From contig NZ_OKQO01000001.1 of NCBI RefSeq assembly GCF_900289145.1, positions 1 to 64,000 on the forward strand: a stretch of DNA of 64,000 nt, read 5' to 3'. Every line of letters starts with the position of its first letter. The stretch's first letter is position 1. The notes under the pieces were generated by a model. The model worked only from the letters and a program-made list of their open reading frames with translations. It did no database searches and had not been told where the DNA came from. Positions 63,018-64,000 of this stretch are shown piece by piece. A program made the position numbers and the translations under genes. This DNA comes from Neobittarella massiliensis (ex Bilen et al. 2018) (GTDB lineage Bacteria; Bacillota; Clostridia; Oscillospirales; Ruminococcaceae).

Positions 63018-63280
63018 GGTCACAGTCTCCCCAAAATTTTTTTGCCCACCGCCGGCTGGCCGGGTAGTGGTCCCGGCCGGTCGGTGGTAAAATAAAACTA
63101 TCGGTACGCAGCGCCCGCCCCGGCCACAGCGCCCGGGCAGAGCCTGTCGGCCGGCCGCCAAAGGCGCCGGCAGTCTGCGCATAAAGTCAGTGTATACCTA
63201 CTACTATACAAAAAATCAGCAGATTTTGGTACCTGACCGCCGGTAATTTGGAAAGATAGCCAGAAAAGGGAGGAAAAACC

Positions 63281-63868
63281 GTGAAGAGTTTTCCGTTCTA
63301 CGGCCAGCTGTGGCGCATGCGCTACATCCAGCGCTGGGGGCTCATGAAAAATAGCCGCCCCGAAAATCTCAGCGAACACACCCTCGATACCGCCATCATC
63401 GCCCACTGCCTGGGGGTACTGCGTAACACCCGCTTTGGCGGCAGCGTCGACCTGGGCCAGCTGGTGCTCTACGCCCTCTACCACGACGCGCCAGAGGTGC
63501 TCACCGGCGACCTGCCCACCCCCGTCAAGTACCACGACCCCGCCCTCAGCAGCGCCTACAAGCAGCTCGAGGAGCTCTCCGCCGCCCGGCTGCTCTCCCA
63601 GCTGCCCGCCGATCTGCAGCCGGCTTTTGCCCCCTACCTGCTGGGCCGGGGCCAGCAGGAGGTGCTGGCGCTGTGCAAAGCCGCCGACAAGCTCTCGGCG
63701 CTGTGTAAGTGTATCGAGGAGCAAAAGAGCGGCAGCAGCGAGTTCGAGAGCGCCCGCCGCGCCCAGCTGCAGGCCCTCAGGCAGATGGATCTGCCCGAAG
63801 TCGACCTGTTCTGCGAGCTGTTCCTCCCCGGCTACTACCTCTCTCTCGACGACCTACAGGAACTGTGA
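63281..63868 (+). CDS. HD-domain 5'-deoxynucleotidase, YfbR-like
   Basis: 195 residues, GTG start after GGGAGG. HD-type phosphohydrolase of the YfbR group: the first His in SEHTLDTAIIAHC (near residue 33), HD pair in YHDAPEVLTGDLPTPVK (near 69), and the last Asp in KAADKLSALCKC (near 137). Removes phosphate from deoxynucleoside 5'-monophosphates. Divergent from the YfhO-type gene. The last ~130 bases of the window, to 64000, show no gene. Confidence 0.9.
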   Translation: MKSFPFYGQLWRMRYIQRWGLMKNSRPENLSEHTLDTAIIAHCLGVLRNTRFGGSVDLGQLVLYALYHDAPEVLTGDLPTPVKYHDPALSSAYKQLEELSAARLLSQLPADLQPAFAPYLLGRGQQEVLALCKAADKLSALCKCIEEQKSGSSEFESARRAQLQALRQMDLPEVDLFCELFLPGYYLSLDDLQEL

Positions 63869-64000
63869 TCTCACCCAGCAACTACACCGCTTCTGCCTTA
63901 AAGTGCAAAATGTGCTCAAGTATACGGCACAAATATTGAGCGCACAACTCCTTATAGCCGCCGCATAGTTTACTTGCTATCCCCCTGCGTTCAGCCCTTT

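Overview
The window reads as chromosome of an anaerobic, GC-rich, Gram-positive Clostridia bacterium, most likely a gut Oscillospirales/Ruminococcaceae-type organism. The basis is a clostridial-order rnfCDGEAB operon, a class B sortase, an Ig-like surface protein with a QPNTG sorting-type tail, DUF1836, DUF4173, DUF2975 and GGGtGRT-family proteins, strong AGGAGG-type ribosome sites, many GTG/TTG starts and TTGACA/TATAAT-type promoters. I saw no tRNA, rRNA, CRISPR array, insertion sequence, phage or plasmid gene.

Layout, left to right. 1-1 kb: 3' end of a surface protein and a small membrane protein. 1.1-6.4 kb: complete Rnf ferredoxin:NAD+ oxidoreductase operon behind a structured leader. 6.6-7.7 kb: a decayed lipoprotein gene. 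7.9-11.8 kb: alanine racemase, M20 amidohydrolase, HflX. 12-16.8 kb (mostly minus): DUF4173 membrane protein, XRE regulator, DUF2975 membrane protein, cyclase-family hydrolase and a flavin reductase whose short leader holds an intrinsic terminator. 16.9-21.5 kb: cysteine desulfurase, ThiI, and a CinA protein fused in frame to a membrane segment and a complete class B sortase. 21.5-21.9 kb: a two-copy structured repeat. 21.9-23.3 kb: CPA-type antiporter behind a riboswitch-like leader. 23.6-26.6 kb: M20 peptidase, DUF1836 regulator, TrhA/hemolysin III. 26.6-32 kb: a split permease pair divergent from a Crp/Fnr regulator that leads a Nudix, ATC-hydrolase-like, amidohydrolase and lipoprotein operon. 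33-36.5 kb: DUF5050-type membrane protein and SecA. 37-39 kb: NifU-like scaffold plus GGGtGRT protein from a palindrome-decorated promoter. 39.7-42 kb: CsoR and a P1B-type metal ATPase with two operator copies. 42-43.6 kb: two GNATs. 44-48.6 kb: kdpFABC without kdpDE. 49.3-56.8 kb: metallo-beta-lactamase-fold hydrolase, then a nucleoside locus (two nucleoside hydrolases, a TrpF-like barrel protein, a PfkB kinase) flanked by two outward-facing Crp/Fnr regulators. 57-64 kb: SdpI-like protein, XRE regulator with partner, phosphoglucomutase/phosphomannomutase, YfhO-type membrane protein, HD-domain 5'-deoxynucleotidase.

Functional threads: ion homeostasis (Rnf, Kdp, antiporter, metal ATPase), sulfur/Fe-S handling (desulfurase-ThiI, NifU-like/GGGtGRT), nucleoside and nitrogen-heterocycle catabolism under Crp/Fnr control, and cell-envelope work (SecA, sortase, YfhO, sugar-phosphate mutase). 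The observations that look least ordinary are the CinA-sortase fusion, the antiporter leader, the covarying two-copy repeat, the NifU-like/GGGtGRT pair with its operators, the TrpF-like protein in a nucleoside operon, and a G-quadruplex-capable tandem repeat between the secA and NifU-like promoters.
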